This document shows positions 9,701 through 19,530 of a stretch of 64,000 nucleotides of DNA, in pieces. Source of the stretch: Deltaproteobacteria bacterium (GTDB lineage Bacteria > Desulfobacterota > Desulfuromonadia > Desulfuromonadales > Geopsychrobacteraceae); contig JAJRRT010000078.1 of the NCBI GenBank assembly GCA_024279255.1, positions 1 to 64,000 of the forward strand, written 5' to 3'. Each line of letters opens with the position of its first letter. Within the stretch, counting starts at the first letter, position 1. The notes beneath the pieces were generated by a model. It searched no databases. It had not been told where the DNA came from and saw only the letters and a list, made by a program, of their open reading frames with translations. The position numbers were made by a program, and so were the translations under genes.

Positions 9701-10468
9701 TTAGAATACCCACTTCACCATGGCCTGAGGAAGGGATTCATCGACTCCATCTATGCCGAATTTGTTGTGCCAATAGATGTATTCCACACCAGCCCAGAGA
9801 CTGTCGGATGCTCCCCAGAAATTTCCAACATCGAGCAGCAGGCGTGGTTGAAAATCGATATTGAACTCGGTCGTCCCTTCCGAACCGGCAATATCGGCAA
9901 ACCCTTCAAAGAGCATTTTTGCAGAACCGACAGTGAAAGGAAGTGCCCATACAGGGGTGATCTGGTAAGTCTGACCACTCTCATTCGGGTTGTCACGCAC
10001 GTAGATGTTGATATCGGCAAATGCGAATTTGGGAAGATCTAGACTGAAGCCTACTCCGTAAAGATAGTTATGGGAATAGATCCCCATCTCTAGGGTTCCC
10101 GCCAGCAAAACATCCTTAACGAAGGCAAAGGAAAGGTCTTTGCCAGAGATTTTACTGATGCTCAGTCGTGGGGAGAATTCAGCATACAGGTCGTTGGTAC
10201 TATCCTGCCCATCCTTCAAAGGATTGATGACGTCAAGAAAGAAAAAGTTATCTCCATACTTCCAGCCGTTAGCATGTTCGAAGGTCAGAGTCGAGCGCGT
10301 GTTATCTCCCAGTTCGTAGCCGTTTCCGTAAAGTAACTGGATGTTACTCGTTTGCCACTGGGCAGCCCCGGCCAAGGCCTCGGTGGTACCACATACCGCC
10401 AACAGGGCGATCATGACAAGAATGGTTGCAATCCGATTCAGGCTCTGGTGGAAAATTGTGAAGTTCAT
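9701..10468 (-). CDS. Tsx-like nucleoside-specific outer-membrane channel
   Basis: Signal peptide, beta-barrel pattern, terminal aromatic (MVKWVF), QTSNIQLLYGNGYELGD...R(S)TLTFEHANGWKYGDNFFFLD as in Tsx-type proteins. Confidence 0.75.
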   Translation of the reverse strand: MNFTIFHQSLNRIATILVMIALLAVCGTTEALAGAAQWQTSNIQLLYGNGYELGDNTRSTLTFEHANGWKYGDNFFFLDVINPLKDGQDSTNDLYAEFSPRLSISKISGKDLSFAFVKDVLLAGTLEMGIYSHNYLYGVGFSLDLPKFAFADINIYVRDNPNESGQTYQITPVWALPFTVGSAKMLFEGFADIAGSEGTTEFNIDFQPRLLLDVGNFWGASDSLWAGVEYIYWHNKFGIDGVDESLPQAMVKWVF

Positions 10469-10543
10469 GACGATCTTACTCCTTAAGTTAAAGTGGTTAG
10501 TGCCAGAGCTGTTAGTGCCCGGCGGATAGATATTCGTCGTTAA

Positions 10544-12055
10544 TCAATCTGTCTTGGGATCTTGTCCTGACCGGGTCAGACCAATTCCCCGACTGGTCAG
10601 TTGCCAATAGAGGATGCCGCCAAGAGCGGAGCCGGTGAACCAGCCGAAATCGTAGAACCACATGAAATGTCCGGTCGTCAATGCCGTCAGAGTCAACGCA
10701 ACCGGAATGAAGAATGCGAGCATCCCGGCGATATTAACGTTGGGATACTCTCCTCCGGTCTTATAGATATCGATGAGGTTTACCTGCTGCTTCCTGGTGA
10801 TGAAGTAATCGACGATCATGATGCCGGCTATCGGCCCGAGCATGCTTGAATAGCCGAGCAGCCAATTGGAATACATGCTCTCCACGCTGACATCGGATTG
10901 TACCCACTGCAGCTTCCGCAGAAGTTCCCAGCCCATCAGCAGGATGCCAACAAAGCCGGTCAGCAGGGTTCCCCGCTTCATGTTGATATATTTGGGGAAG
11001 GCATTCTGGAAATCGTTGGTCGGCGAAACGACATTCGCCGCGATATTTGTCGAGATGGTCGCGATAATGATTATGATCATCGACACGATGACCCAGAAGG
11101 GGCTGTCGATCTTCCCAATAAGGGAGATCGGGTCAGAGACCGACTCGCCGACCAGCGTCGTGGACGCTGCAGTCAAAACCACCACGAGAGTGGCCAAGAG
11201 AAACATGGTCAGTGGCAGGCCGATGATCTGGCCGAGTACCTGGTCTTTTTGCGAACGGACAAAACGACTAAAATCTGGAATATTCAAAGACAGAGTGGCC
11301 CAAAAACCGACCATGGCGGTTAGTCCACCGAAGAAATATTTCCAGAAGGAAGCACCTTCAGGGCGGCTGGGGGGAGCATCAAGCAGCTGCACATAATCGA
11401 TCTGCGGGGAAGCCCAGAAAATCAGGCCGACCCCGACTGCCAGCAGCAGGGGGGCCGCCAAGGTTTCGAGCCACTTGATCGACTCTGATCCCCTGATTGC
11501 GACATAGATATTCAGAGCCCAGAAAATAAAGAAACCGAGAACCTCTCCGGTCCCTCCGAGGCTGGCCCAACCGTCAGATATTGCGGAGAGCAGCAGATGG
11601 ATAGCCATGCCGCCGAACATGGTCTGGATACCGAACCAACCGCAAGCGATCAGAGCCCTGATCAAGGCCGGGACGTTGGAACCGTAAATCCCGAAAGGGG
11701 AACGAAGCAGTACCGGGAAGGGCACACCGAATTTGGTGCCGGGAAAGGCGTTGAGTGTCAACGGAACCAGCACGATGATATTTGCCAGCAAAATCGTGAT
11801 CAGGGCCTCGGTTACGTCGAGCCCAAAGTAGGAGGTCAACACGCCGCCCAGAGTATAGGTGGGCACACAAATAGCCATTCCCACCCACAGAGCAGCAACG
11901 TTCCAGGTTGTCCAAGTTCTCTGCTTGACCTTCGTGGGTGCAATGTCCTCATTGTAGTGGGGGCTATCAAAAACGTCCTGCCCCACCTCCAGCTCAACAA
12001 ACTCCCCCGCTTGAATGATACGCGACTCGTCCTGTCTCAACTTAAGCTCCGACAT
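10544..12055 (-). CDS. NCS1-family nucleobase:cation symporter (uracil/allantoin/hydantoin type)
   Basis: 12-TM NCS1 pattern (LRSPFGIYGSNVPALIRALIACGWFGIQ); start set to MSELKL at 12055. Confidence 0.9.
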   Translation of the reverse strand: MSELKLRQDESRIIQAGEFVELEVGQDVFDSPHYNEDIAPTKVKQRTWTTWNVAALWVGMAICVPTYTLGGVLTSYFGLDVTEALITILLANIIVLVPLTLNAFPGTKFGVPFPVLLRSPFGIYGSNVPALIRALIACGWFGIQTMFGGMAIHLLLSAISDGWASLGGTGEVLGFFIFWALNIYVAIRGSESIKWLETLAAPLLLAVGVGLIFWASPQIDYVQLLDAPPSRPEGASFWKYFFGGLTAMVGFWATLSLNIPDFSRFVRSQKDQVLGQIIGLPLTMFLLATLVVVLTAASTTLVGESVSDPISLIGKIDSPFWVIVSMIIIIIATISTNIAANVVSPTNDFQNAFPKYINMKRGTLLTGFVGILLMGWELLRKLQWVQSDVSVESMYSNWLLGYSSMLGPIAGIMIVDYFITRKQQVNLIDIYKTGGEYPNVNIAGMLAFFIPVALTLTALTTGHFMWFYDFGWFTGSALGGILYWQLTSRGIGLTRSGQDPKTD

Positions 12056-12330
12056 TTTGTTCCTCCTCTGAACTATCTTGCAAAAGCCTATTATCCCCTG
12101 AGAACTGGAACTGTTCTGCTCCTGCAAACGCCTGTGCCGCGAGGCAGCAAGCCCCCGCAATACAGCCTCATGGCCACTCTATTTTTTTCTGCCCCTACGG
12201 CAGAAAAAACATTTAAAAAAAATGTCTAAATAAGAAGATGTTTTGAAGCCTATCTACCCTTAAAAGCTCAGAAATAATCAGACAGCCCCGTTTTTTTTCA
12301 TCATCCAACCAAAAACCACAAACACTGTTT

Positions 12331-12350
12331 GTTTTACCATCTGGTAAAAC
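12331..12350. promoter_or_regulatory. RutR-like operator
   Basis: GTTTTACCA-TC-TGGTAAAAC perfect 9-bp inverted repeat; contains ACCA-N2-TGGT core of the E. coli RutR box. Confidence 0.65.
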
Positions 12351-12392
12351 ATATTGCACACTGCATCGTGCTGTCAAGATTATTTTAACTTC

Positions 12393-12410
12393 TGTTTAAT
12401 TTTTTATACA
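12393..12410. promoter_or_regulatory. Putative cluster operator, site 1 (TGTTTAA-TTTT-TTATACA)
   Basis: One of four 18-bp imperfect palindromes with identical 7-4-7 geometry. Confidence 0.6.
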
Positions 12411-12497
12411 TTCTTCAGGATGAGCCAAGCACATGAAGTGCCTGACAAGCTCTAGCAAGACATCACCCGACAAGCTACAGACAACACAAATGAGCCA

Positions 12498-12521
12498 CAG
12501 CTGACAGGCGCCTGTCAGCTG
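12498..12521. repeat. 24-bp perfect palindrome
   Basis: CAGCTGACAGGC|GCCTGTCAGCTG. Confidence 0.9.
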
Positions 12522-12727
12522 AACGCCTCCAACTGCATTCAACATCACAAACGTTGCAGCGAAGAATCCTTTCAACTCAAAACTGCCATAGGGTGCGAAA
12601 AAAATTGCAAGAACTTGATGTGCATTTGAAAATTGAAAGATTCGTGATCATCTTGACGAGGAGAACTTTTTCAAGCCTCCTAAACTCAAAGCTCTGGAAT
12701 CAGAACACAACTGCAGGCAGGAAGCCG

Positions 12728-12745
12728 TTTAACCATTTGGTAAAA
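12728..12745. promoter_or_regulatory. Second RutR-like operator upstream of rutR-like gene
   Basis: TTTAACCA-TT-TGGTAAAA. Confidence 0.55.
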
Positions 12746-12886
12746 AATGCTATGCTTCGATGGAGCATGGAGGACGAGAATGGGAGAGGGAGTGGGTTCT
12801 TACTTCCGGTCGCTCATGTGCCAGAGTCTCACGGTTGGGTAAAAAAGTAGACAGACAGGACGCTGCATATCCGAAAGGCACATTGA

Positions 12887-13537
12887 ATGAGCAACAACCC
12901 GGCGGAAAAACCGAAACAAACGCAATACTCCCGCAGTCGCCAGAAACATGAAGCCCGAATTTTACAGGTAGCAGAAGAGGTGTTTGCGCAGTTCGGCTAC
13001 AACGGCGCGACCATCGACACCATCGCCGAGCGGGCCGGCCTGTCGAAGCAGAACATGCTTTATTACTTTTCCTCAAAGCACCTGCTGTACCAAAAGGTGC
13101 TGGAAAATATCCTTGGTATCTGGCTGGACAGCATGGCGCTGCTCGATCAGTCCGGAAAAGATCCGGCATCGAAACTCGAAAACTATATTCGGAGAAAAAT
13201 TGAACTCTCACGAACCCGACCGAACGGTTCAAAGGTCTTTGCAACCGAAATTATCAACGGTGCCCCCCATCTTTCCGAGGAGATCAAGACAAAGCTGCTC
13301 TCTCGTTTCGAAGAAGATGTCAGACTGGTGGAAAGCTGGATCTCCGAAGGAATGATGGATCCCATCGAACCCAAACACCTCTTTTTCATGATCTGGTCGA
13401 CCACCCAGACCTATGCAGATTTCTCTGCCCAGATTGAAATCATTCTCGGAAAGAAAAAACTCACCGCCTCTGACTTTGAAGATGCAACCAAGCTAGTCTC
13501 CCGTGTGATCCTCAAGGGGACTGGATTGAGACGATAA
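12887..13537 (+). CDS. rutR: TetR-family regulator, RutR-like
   Basis: TetR HTH (GYNGATIDTIAERAGLSKQNMLYYFSSKHLLYQKVLE) and RutR-like ligand domain (TQTYADFSAQIE); linked to pyrimidine genes. Confidence 0.8.
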   Translation: MSNNPAEKPKQTQYSRSRQKHEARILQVAEEVFAQFGYNGATIDTIAERAGLSKQNMLYYFSSKHLLYQKVLENILGIWLDSMALLDQSGKDPASKLENYIRRKIELSRTRPNGSKVFATEIINGAPHLSEEIKTKLLSRFEEDVRLVESWISEGMMDPIEPKHLFFMIWSTTQTYADFSAQIEIILGKKKLTASDFEDATKLVSRVILKGTGLRR

Positions 13538-13712
13538 AGAGGCTACCCGTCTATAATTTCAAACAATCTTCTTGAGCACCTACCGTAAGTAGCAGCAAAA
13601 AAGATCAACTGCCATCCTCCTTGTTGAATTTTTACATTTTCCCAATCAACTGATGTGTTATCCATGTGAGCAGAATACACAACCTTGGATCTATATAAGT
13701 GAGATTTAGCAG

Positions 13713-13860
13713 GTGGACATCAATATCTGCGAGCGCTTACGCACTATTCGTGAAAGGTATGGTTTTTCTCAACGTTCCTTGGCAAAACGGGCTGATGTCA
13801 CAAATGGTATCACTTCCATGATCGAGGAAAACAGCATGGGTCAACCTTCGATGCCGATTG
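13713..13860 (+). pseudogene. Truncated XRE-family HTH fragment, decayed copy of the 25.3 kb XRE-cupin gene
   Basis: CERLRTIRERYGFSQRSLAKRADVTNGITSMIEEN vs GKRLRTIREMYGFSQRALAKRADVTNGIISMIEQN; cupin domain absent. Confidence 0.75.
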
Positions 13861-13969
13861 ACAGGGCTCTAACAAATCCTCAGGATGTGCACATTTTCCA
13901 GGTTACGATAACACCATGGACAGGGGCAAAAACCCGGCCAGTCATTCAACGATCGGACTCCCCTTCCCC

Positions 13970-14689
13970 CTAATGACCACCAAGGTAGGCCTTACGAACC
14001 TCGGGATCTGCCAGGAGTTCGTCACCAGTGCCGGAGAGGCGGATCTCTCCGTTGACCATCACGTAGCCACGGTCGGCCAATTTAAGGGCATGATTGGCAT
14101 TCTGCTCCACCAGAAAGATCGTCGTACCGCGCGCCGCGATATCTGCCAGATTGTCAAAGATCTGCTTAACGATAATCGGTGCTAATCCCAAGCTCGGTTC
14201 ATCCAGAAGTAACAGCCGCGGACGCCCCATCAGTGCCCGACCGATCGCCAGCATCTGCTGTTCACCTCCAGACATAGTTCCGGCCCGCTGCTTGCGACGT
14301 TCTTTCAGCCGGGGAAACTTTTCATAGGTTTCGGCTAAATCCGCATCGGCATGTTCAAGCCCGATGGGCATCGTTCCCATCAGCAAGTTTTCTTCAACCG
14401 TCATAGCAGGAAAGATGCGCCGCCCCTCCGGGACCTGGGCAATACCGAGGCCAGCGATCTGATGTGTCGGCACGTTGGTGATCTCCTCGCCCAGATATCT
14501 GATCTGACCGCTGGAGGGTCTGGGTTCACCAAAAAGGCTCATCAGCAAGGTCGATTTACCCGCCCCATTGGCTCCGATCAGGGTCACGATCTCACCTTCA
14601 TCGACATGCAAAGAAACTTTCCTTAACGCCTGGATCGGCCCATAAAAGGTGTCAATATCGATTAATTCGAGTAAAGGCTGGTCACTCAT
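13970..14689 (-). CDS. livF: Branched-chain-type ABC transporter ATP-binding protein LivF
   Basis: GANGAGKST, MSGGEQQMLAIGRALM, LLLDEPSLGLAP. Confidence 0.92.
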   Translation of the reverse strand: MSDQPLLELIDIDTFYGPIQALRKVSLHVDEGEIVTLIGANGAGKSTLLMSLFGEPRPSSGQIRYLGEEITNVPTHQIAGLGIAQVPEGRRIFPAMTVEENLLMGTMPIGLEHADADLAETYEKFPRLKERRKQRAGTMSGGEQQMLAIGRALMGRPRLLLLDEPSLGLAPIIVKQIFDNLADIAARGTTIFLVEQNANHALKLADRGYVMVNGEIRLSGTGDELLADPEVRKAYLGGH

Positions 14690-15624
14690 GCGCTTATAGT
14701 CTCCTGCAGGCGACTCTCATCGGTAGCGCTGTCAGGGGCAGCGACGGTATTTGAATAGTCCTCCCCAAGGTAGGCAGCAAGCACCGTGGGAGAGTTTTCG
14801 ATGTCATGCGGCGTTCCCTCGGCGATAATTTCCCCATGATCCAGAACGACGATATGCTCGGAGACATCCATGACCATCCCCATATCATGTTCGATAAGCA
14901 GGACAGTGACCTGATGCTGGTCTCTGAGTAGTCTGATCAGGGTACTCAACTCCTCGGTTTCCTTGGGGTTAAGCCCGGCAGCAGGTTCATCCAGGCAGAT
15001 CAACTTCGGCCCTGTGGACATTGACCGAGCGATTTCCAGGCGGCGCTGGTGCCCATAAGGAAGCTCACCCGCGAGGCGGTTGGCATCATTTTCCAACCCA
15101 ACGACTTTCAGCCAGGCGTGGGCGCGATCAATGGAATTCCGTTCCGAGCGCCGGAAAGCCGGGGTCTGCAGCACACCCGAAATCGGGTTACGGTTGATCT
15201 GCATATGTTGGGCGACGAGTAGATTCTCGATAGCCGTCATCTCGCGAAACAGTCGGATGTTCTGAAAGGTCCGTGCTACCCCGGCCTGGGCAACCAGGTG
15301 AGATCCTCCAAACAGTTTGTAATACAGACATTTGGCCAACTGTGGTGGATTGAGGAAATCCTTGGGATGAAGCTTTTCCCCCAGAACCTGGACAAGGTTG
15401 ATGTCATGGTCGCCACTGTGAAAATGGATGCTACCGCTGGTTGCCCGATAAAAGCCGGTGATGCAGTTGAATACAGTAGTCTTGCCAGCGCCGTTCGGGC
15501 CGATCATAGCGGAGATTGTCCCTTGCCGGATATCAAAGTTGACGTTGGCCAAAGCCTGGATACCGCCAAATCTCATTGCCAGATTTCGTATGGACAGGAG
15601 AGGTTTTCCAGTTTCAGAATTCAT
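14686..15624 (-). CDS. livG: Branched-chain-type ABC transporter ATP-binding protein LivG
   Basis: GPNGAGKTT, LPYGHQRRLEIARSMS, LDEPAAGLNPKE. Confidence 0.92.
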   Translation of the reverse strand: MNSETGKPLLSIRNLAMRFGGIQALANVNFDIRQGTISAMIGPNGAGKTTVFNCITGFYRATSGSIHFHSGDHDINLVQVLGEKLHPKDFLNPPQLAKCLYYKLFGGSHLVAQAGVARTFQNIRLFREMTAIENLLVAQHMQINRNPISGVLQTPAFRRSERNSIDRAHAWLKVVGLENDANRLAGELPYGHQRRLEIARSMSTGPKLICLDEPAAGLNPKETEELSTLIRLLRDQHQVTVLLIEHDMGMVMDVSEHIVVLDHGEIIAEGTPHDIENSPTVLAAYLGEDYSNTVAAPDSATDESRLQETISA

Positions 15625-16898
15625 GATGCCGGTTCTCCTATGTCATAGGCTTTGCGTTTGATCCGGATCAGCCCTCTCGGTTTCCAGACCATCATCAAGA
15701 CCATGGCGACACCGAACATCAGCACACGGTATTCGGCGAAATCCCGGAGCACTTCCGGCAGGATCGTCAGGACCAGAGCGGCGACAATTACGCCCACCGT
15801 TGAGCCGAGTCCACCCAAAACGACAATGGCCAGAATGAGGGCGGATTCAAAGAAAGTAAAAGAGCTGGGATTGATGAAACCTTGGTAGGTGGCGAAGAAC
15901 ACCCCGGCAATGCCGCCGACCATCGCACCCATCATAAAAGCGGACAGCTTAACGGTCACGTGGTTAATGCCCAGTGAACGACAGGCGATCTCATCTTCGC
16001 GTAAGGCCTCCCAAGCCCTGCCCATCGGCATCTGCTTGAGTCGGGTCACAAACAGAATCATCAGGCAGACAACGGCAAACAGAATCAGGTAGATAAAGAT
16101 ATACTTGTAGCTAGGACTATAGGCGATATCAAAATATTCGTGAAACGGGATACCGCCCTGCTTTGCCCTACGCGTAAATTCAAGCCCGAACAAGGTCGGC
16201 GAAGGTGCGGAAGCGCCGTTCGGGCCACCGGTAATCTCGAGCAGGTTGTTCAGTACCAGGCGGATGATCTCGCCAAAGCCGAGGGTCACGATCGCCAGAT
16301 AGTCGCCATGCATCCGCAATACCGGAAAGCCGAGCATAGCGCCGAACAGTGCCGCTCCAAGTGCAGCCACCGGCAGCATGGTCCAAAACCCCATATCGAA
16401 ATATTGTGCTCCCATCGCCAGAGTGTAGGCGCCAACAGCATAGAATGCCACGTAACCGAGATCGAGCATTCCTGCTAATCCGACGACGATATTCAGGCCC
16501 AGTCCGAGGAGGACATAAATCAACGCCAGGATGACGACGGTCAGCCAGTACTTTCCCAGAACGAGGGGGAGGCTCAGACCAGCCAGCACCAGGACAGGGA
16601 TTACCAAGTACTGATACTTACTCTTCGTAAGGCTGGCGACAGTGACCCCGGCGTCTCTTTTTCCGATCAGTTTTCCCAGGTAGTACCGGCCTTTTTCCGT
16701 CTGTATAAGGTAGGAAATCAGAAACCGACCGACGGCAACCACCAGCGCGATCAGCAGCGGCCGCATTAATTCATTTTGAACCGTGTAGCCTTTCAGAACC
16801 AGCCCCGAGATGGGGCCAAAAATGATCAGGGCCAGAATTCCAGACCAGAAACCGTCGATCACGGCCTTGCGTAGTGAAGCTTTTTGTTGCATCGACAT
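15621..16898 (-). CDS. livM: ABC transporter permease LivM
   Basis: GLGLNIVVGLAGMLDLGYVAFYAVGAY; overlapping operon organisation. Confidence 0.92.
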   Translation of the reverse strand: MSMQQKASLRKAVIDGFWSGILALIIFGPISGLVLKGYTVQNELMRPLLIALVVAVGRFLISYLIQTEKGRYYLGKLIGKRDAGVTVASLTKSKYQYLVIPVLVLAGLSLPLVLGKYWLTVVILALIYVLLGLGLNIVVGLAGMLDLGYVAFYAVGAYTLAMGAQYFDMGFWTMLPVAALGAALFGAMLGFPVLRMHGDYLAIVTLGFGEIIRLVLNNLLEITGGPNGASAPSPTLFGLEFTRRAKQGGIPFHEYFDIAYSPSYKYIFIYLILFAVVCLMILFVTRLKQMPMGRAWEALREDEIACRSLGINHVTVKLSAFMMGAMVGGIAGVFFATYQGFINPSSFTFFESALILAIVVLGGLGSTVGVIVAALVLTILPEVLRDFAEYRVLMFGVAMVLMMVWKPRGLIRIKRKAYDIGEPAS

Positions 16899-16901
16899 AA
16901 A

Positions 16902-17837
16902 TCAGACCTTCTCGATTTCAGGTTTTCCCAGTAGACCACTGGGCCGGAAGATTAGGACAAGCACAAGAAGAGCGAATGCAAACACGTCCTTGTAGTCGGA
17001 ACTGACGAAACCAGAAAATAGCCCTTCTGCCATGCCGAGGACGATACCGCCAAGCATAGCTCCGGGAAGCGAGCCTATTCCGCCCAGAACTGCGGCGGTG
17101 AAGGCCTTGATACCAATCACGAAGCCGATGAAGAAATCGAAGGAGCCGTAATTGAGGGTTACCAGTACCCCCGCAAGGGCCGCCATTGAAGAGCCGATGA
17201 CGAATACCGTCGAAATAATCCGGTTAGTATTGATGCCCAGGATTGCCGCCATTTTTCGGTCTTGTTGAGTGGCTCGACACTGACGACCCAAGGAAGTTTT
17301 CAGGATAATGTAGGTCAAGGCCGCCATACCGATAAACGAAGCGATCACGATCAAGATCTGGATATAGGTGATCTGAACGAACTGTTCCTCTCCTCCGAGC
17401 CGCACCACGCCATCGATCAGAATTGGCACCCCTTGATTTCTTGCACCCTGGCTGATCTGAACGTAGCTCTGCAGAACCAGCGACATACCGATTGCCGAGA
17501 TCAGTGGCGCCAGTCGTGTCGATCCGCGCAAGGGGCGATAAGCGACCCGCTCGATTGCCCACCCGTAGGCGCCAGTGATCGCCATGGCCAAAAATAATGT
17601 CACGAGCAGGACAACTGGCAGGGAGGTAATACCTAAAGAGAAGATCAAAGACAGGATTATCGCCGTGAGATAGGCTGAGATCATGTAGATGTCGCCATGG
17701 GCAAAATTGATCATGCCGATGATACCGTACACCATGGTGTAGCCGATGGCGATGAGGCCGTAGATCGATCCCAGGGTCAGGCCGTTCAGAAGTTGTTGAC
17801 CAAGTATGTAAATATCCATCGCGTGCCCTCTGTTCAC
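16902..17837 (-). CDS. livH: ABC transporter permease LivH
   Basis: LNGLTLGSIYGLIAIGYTMVYGIIGMINFAHGD. Confidence 0.93.
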   Translation of the reverse strand: MNRGHAMDIYILGQQLLNGLTLGSIYGLIAIGYTMVYGIIGMINFAHGDIYMISAYLTAIILSLIFSLGITSLPVVLLVTLFLAMAITGAYGWAIERVAYRPLRGSTRLAPLISAIGMSLVLQSYVQISQGARNQGVPILIDGVVRLGGEEQFVQITYIQILIVIASFIGMAALTYIILKTSLGRQCRATQQDRKMAAILGINTNRIISTVFVIGSSMAALAGVLVTLNYGSFDFFIGFVIGIKAFTAAVLGGIGSLPGAMLGGIVLGMAEGLFSGFVSSDYKDVFAFALLVLVLIFRPSGLLGKPEIEKV

Positions 17838-17850
17838 AGTTCGTAAATGG

Positions 17851-17900
17851 TGAAGTCGGTTCGCCGCTTTTGCAATATATTTAACGGCGAACCGACTTCA
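17851..17900. repeat. 16-bp perfect inverted repeat (hairpin) between livK-like and livH genes
   Basis: TGAAGTCGGTTCGCCG-N18-CGGCGAACCGACTTCA. Confidence 0.9.
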
Positions 17901-18018
17901 GATTGGCAAACCTGATGATCGATTTCGGTCCGGAAAAACCTGAGGTCGAGCCACGCATGGCACACAAGCTGGCAGGCACCCGGGAGCCGAAGCAACCGGA
18001 CCCCCGGACCAATTCCAA

Positions 18019-19146
18019 TTAGAGTTGACGGAACTTGCCTTTCGCGTCCCACTGGTACATGACAAAGTCGGAGACTTTCAGGTCGCCCTTACTGTCCCAG
18101 CTCTTTTCCCCCAGTACGGTATTGACGCTGTTGCCATGCAGCCAGTCGGCCATTTTGTCGAGATTGGTGCTGTTGGTGGCATCCATGGCAGATGTCAGAG
18201 CCTGAATAGTCGCATAAGCATAAAGCGTGTAACCTTCTGGCTCATAGCCGCTAGCACGAAACGTCTCAATGACATCGCGACCAGTTTTCAGGGTCAGGGG
18301 GTCCTGGCCGAAGGTCATGTAGACGCCATCGACATATTTCGGGCCGCCTGCAGCAGTGACGAAGTCAGCAGAGTTGATTGCATCGCCCGAGATGAAGTCC
18401 GCGGTAATGCCCTGCTCACGTAGTTGGCGAACCAAAGGGCCGGCCTCGGTATGCAAGCCGCCGAAGAACAATGCATCCGCCTTGACCGACTTGACTTTAG
18501 TGACCAACGAGTTGAAATCTTTTTCGCCGCGAGTCAGACCTTCGTAGAGGACCTCGGTGACTCCCAGTGCCTTCATCCTGTCGATCATTGCATCAGCCAG
18601 ACCCTGCCCATAGGAATCCTTATCGTGGATAACCGCTACCCGCTTGGCTTTCAGGTTGTTGATGATGAAGTTGGCGGCAACAGCACCCTGCTGGTCATCG
18701 CGACCACACATGCGGAAAACACCCTTCATCTGGCGCTCAGTTATTTTCGGGTTGGTCGACCCAGGAGTCATAACAAGAACATCGGCGTCGGCATAAATTT
18801 CAGATGCGGGGATGGTCGAAGAAGAGCAGTAATGACCGGCAACCGCCTGTACACTGTCCACATCCATCAGGCGATTGGCGACCGAGACGGCCTGCTTGGG
18901 CTCACAGGCGTCATCAGCTTTGACCACTTCGATCATCTTACCGTTAATGCCCCCAGCGGTATTGATATCTTTAGCCGCCTGCTCGGCACCCCGCCAGAAC
19001 TGTTCACCGAATGCAGCATAACCCCCAGTGTGGGGACCGGCCACACCGATCTTGATCATGTCCGCAGCGTTTGCTGTTCCAGCAATGGCCAGCCCGCCAA
19101 TCATTACCGCCAACAACAGGGATTTCCAAAATGAACGTTTCAGCAT
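18019..19146 (-). CDS. Periplasmic branched-chain-type substrate-binding protein (LivK-like)
   Basis: Signal peptide MLKRSFWKSLLLAVMIGGLAIAGTANA; type 1 SBP (IKIGVAGPHTGGYAAFGEQ); Shine-Dalgarno AGGAGG upstream. Confidence 0.9.
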   Translation of the reverse strand: MLKRSFWKSLLLAVMIGGLAIAGTANAADMIKIGVAGPHTGGYAAFGEQFWRGAEQAAKDINTAGGINGKMIEVVKADDACEPKQAVSVANRLMDVDSVQAVAGHYCSSSTIPASEIYADADVLVMTPGSTNPKITERQMKGVFRMCGRDDQQGAVAANFIINNLKAKRVAVIHDKDSYGQGLADAMIDRMKALGVTEVLYEGLTRGEKDFNSLVTKVKSVKADALFFGGLHTEAGPLVRQLREQGITADFISGDAINSADFVTAAGGPKYVDGVYMTFGQDPLTLKTGRDVIETFRASGYEPEGYTLYAYATIQALTSAMDATNSTNLDKMADWLHGNSVNTVLGEKSWDSKGDLKVSDFVMYQWDAKGKFRQL

Positions 19147-19512
19147 CTGTTCCTCCTTTGTTTGGTTAATGGTTCTCTGCAAATGCAATAGCCACCTAGC
19201 CAGCCTGCTGGACACTGAAATCAGTCTTGGGGAATGTTCATGAAGGACCGCATCCTTCGGTACAACATTCGTGGTTGAGACTCCACTGTGCCAGAATAGC
19301 TCGTATTTTCAGGAGGATATGAGTCTCCCTTGTTTTTTTGTTCAATCTCTGAGCAGTCGCCGCAAGCGACTACCTACTAAATAACCAGCTGGGCAGTTAT
19401 CGATTCGCCGGATTTCGAAAGCATTGCCGTCCGACTCAGTGAATAACGGGTTTTTAATTTCTGTCATTTGGCCCTTGTACCATCATTTCTAGAGTAGCGC
19501 GCATACTAGCAA

Positions 19513-19530
19513 TGTTTAAATATTTATACA
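19513..19530. promoter_or_regulatory. Putative cluster operator, site 2 (TGTTTAA-ATAT-TTATACA)
   Basis: Same 7-4-7 motif, upstream of the liv operon. Confidence 0.6.

Noticed and set aside
12750-13244. 164-aa minus-strand ORF overlapping the TetR gene
   Set aside because: Antisense to the RutR-like gene and lacks recognisable motifs
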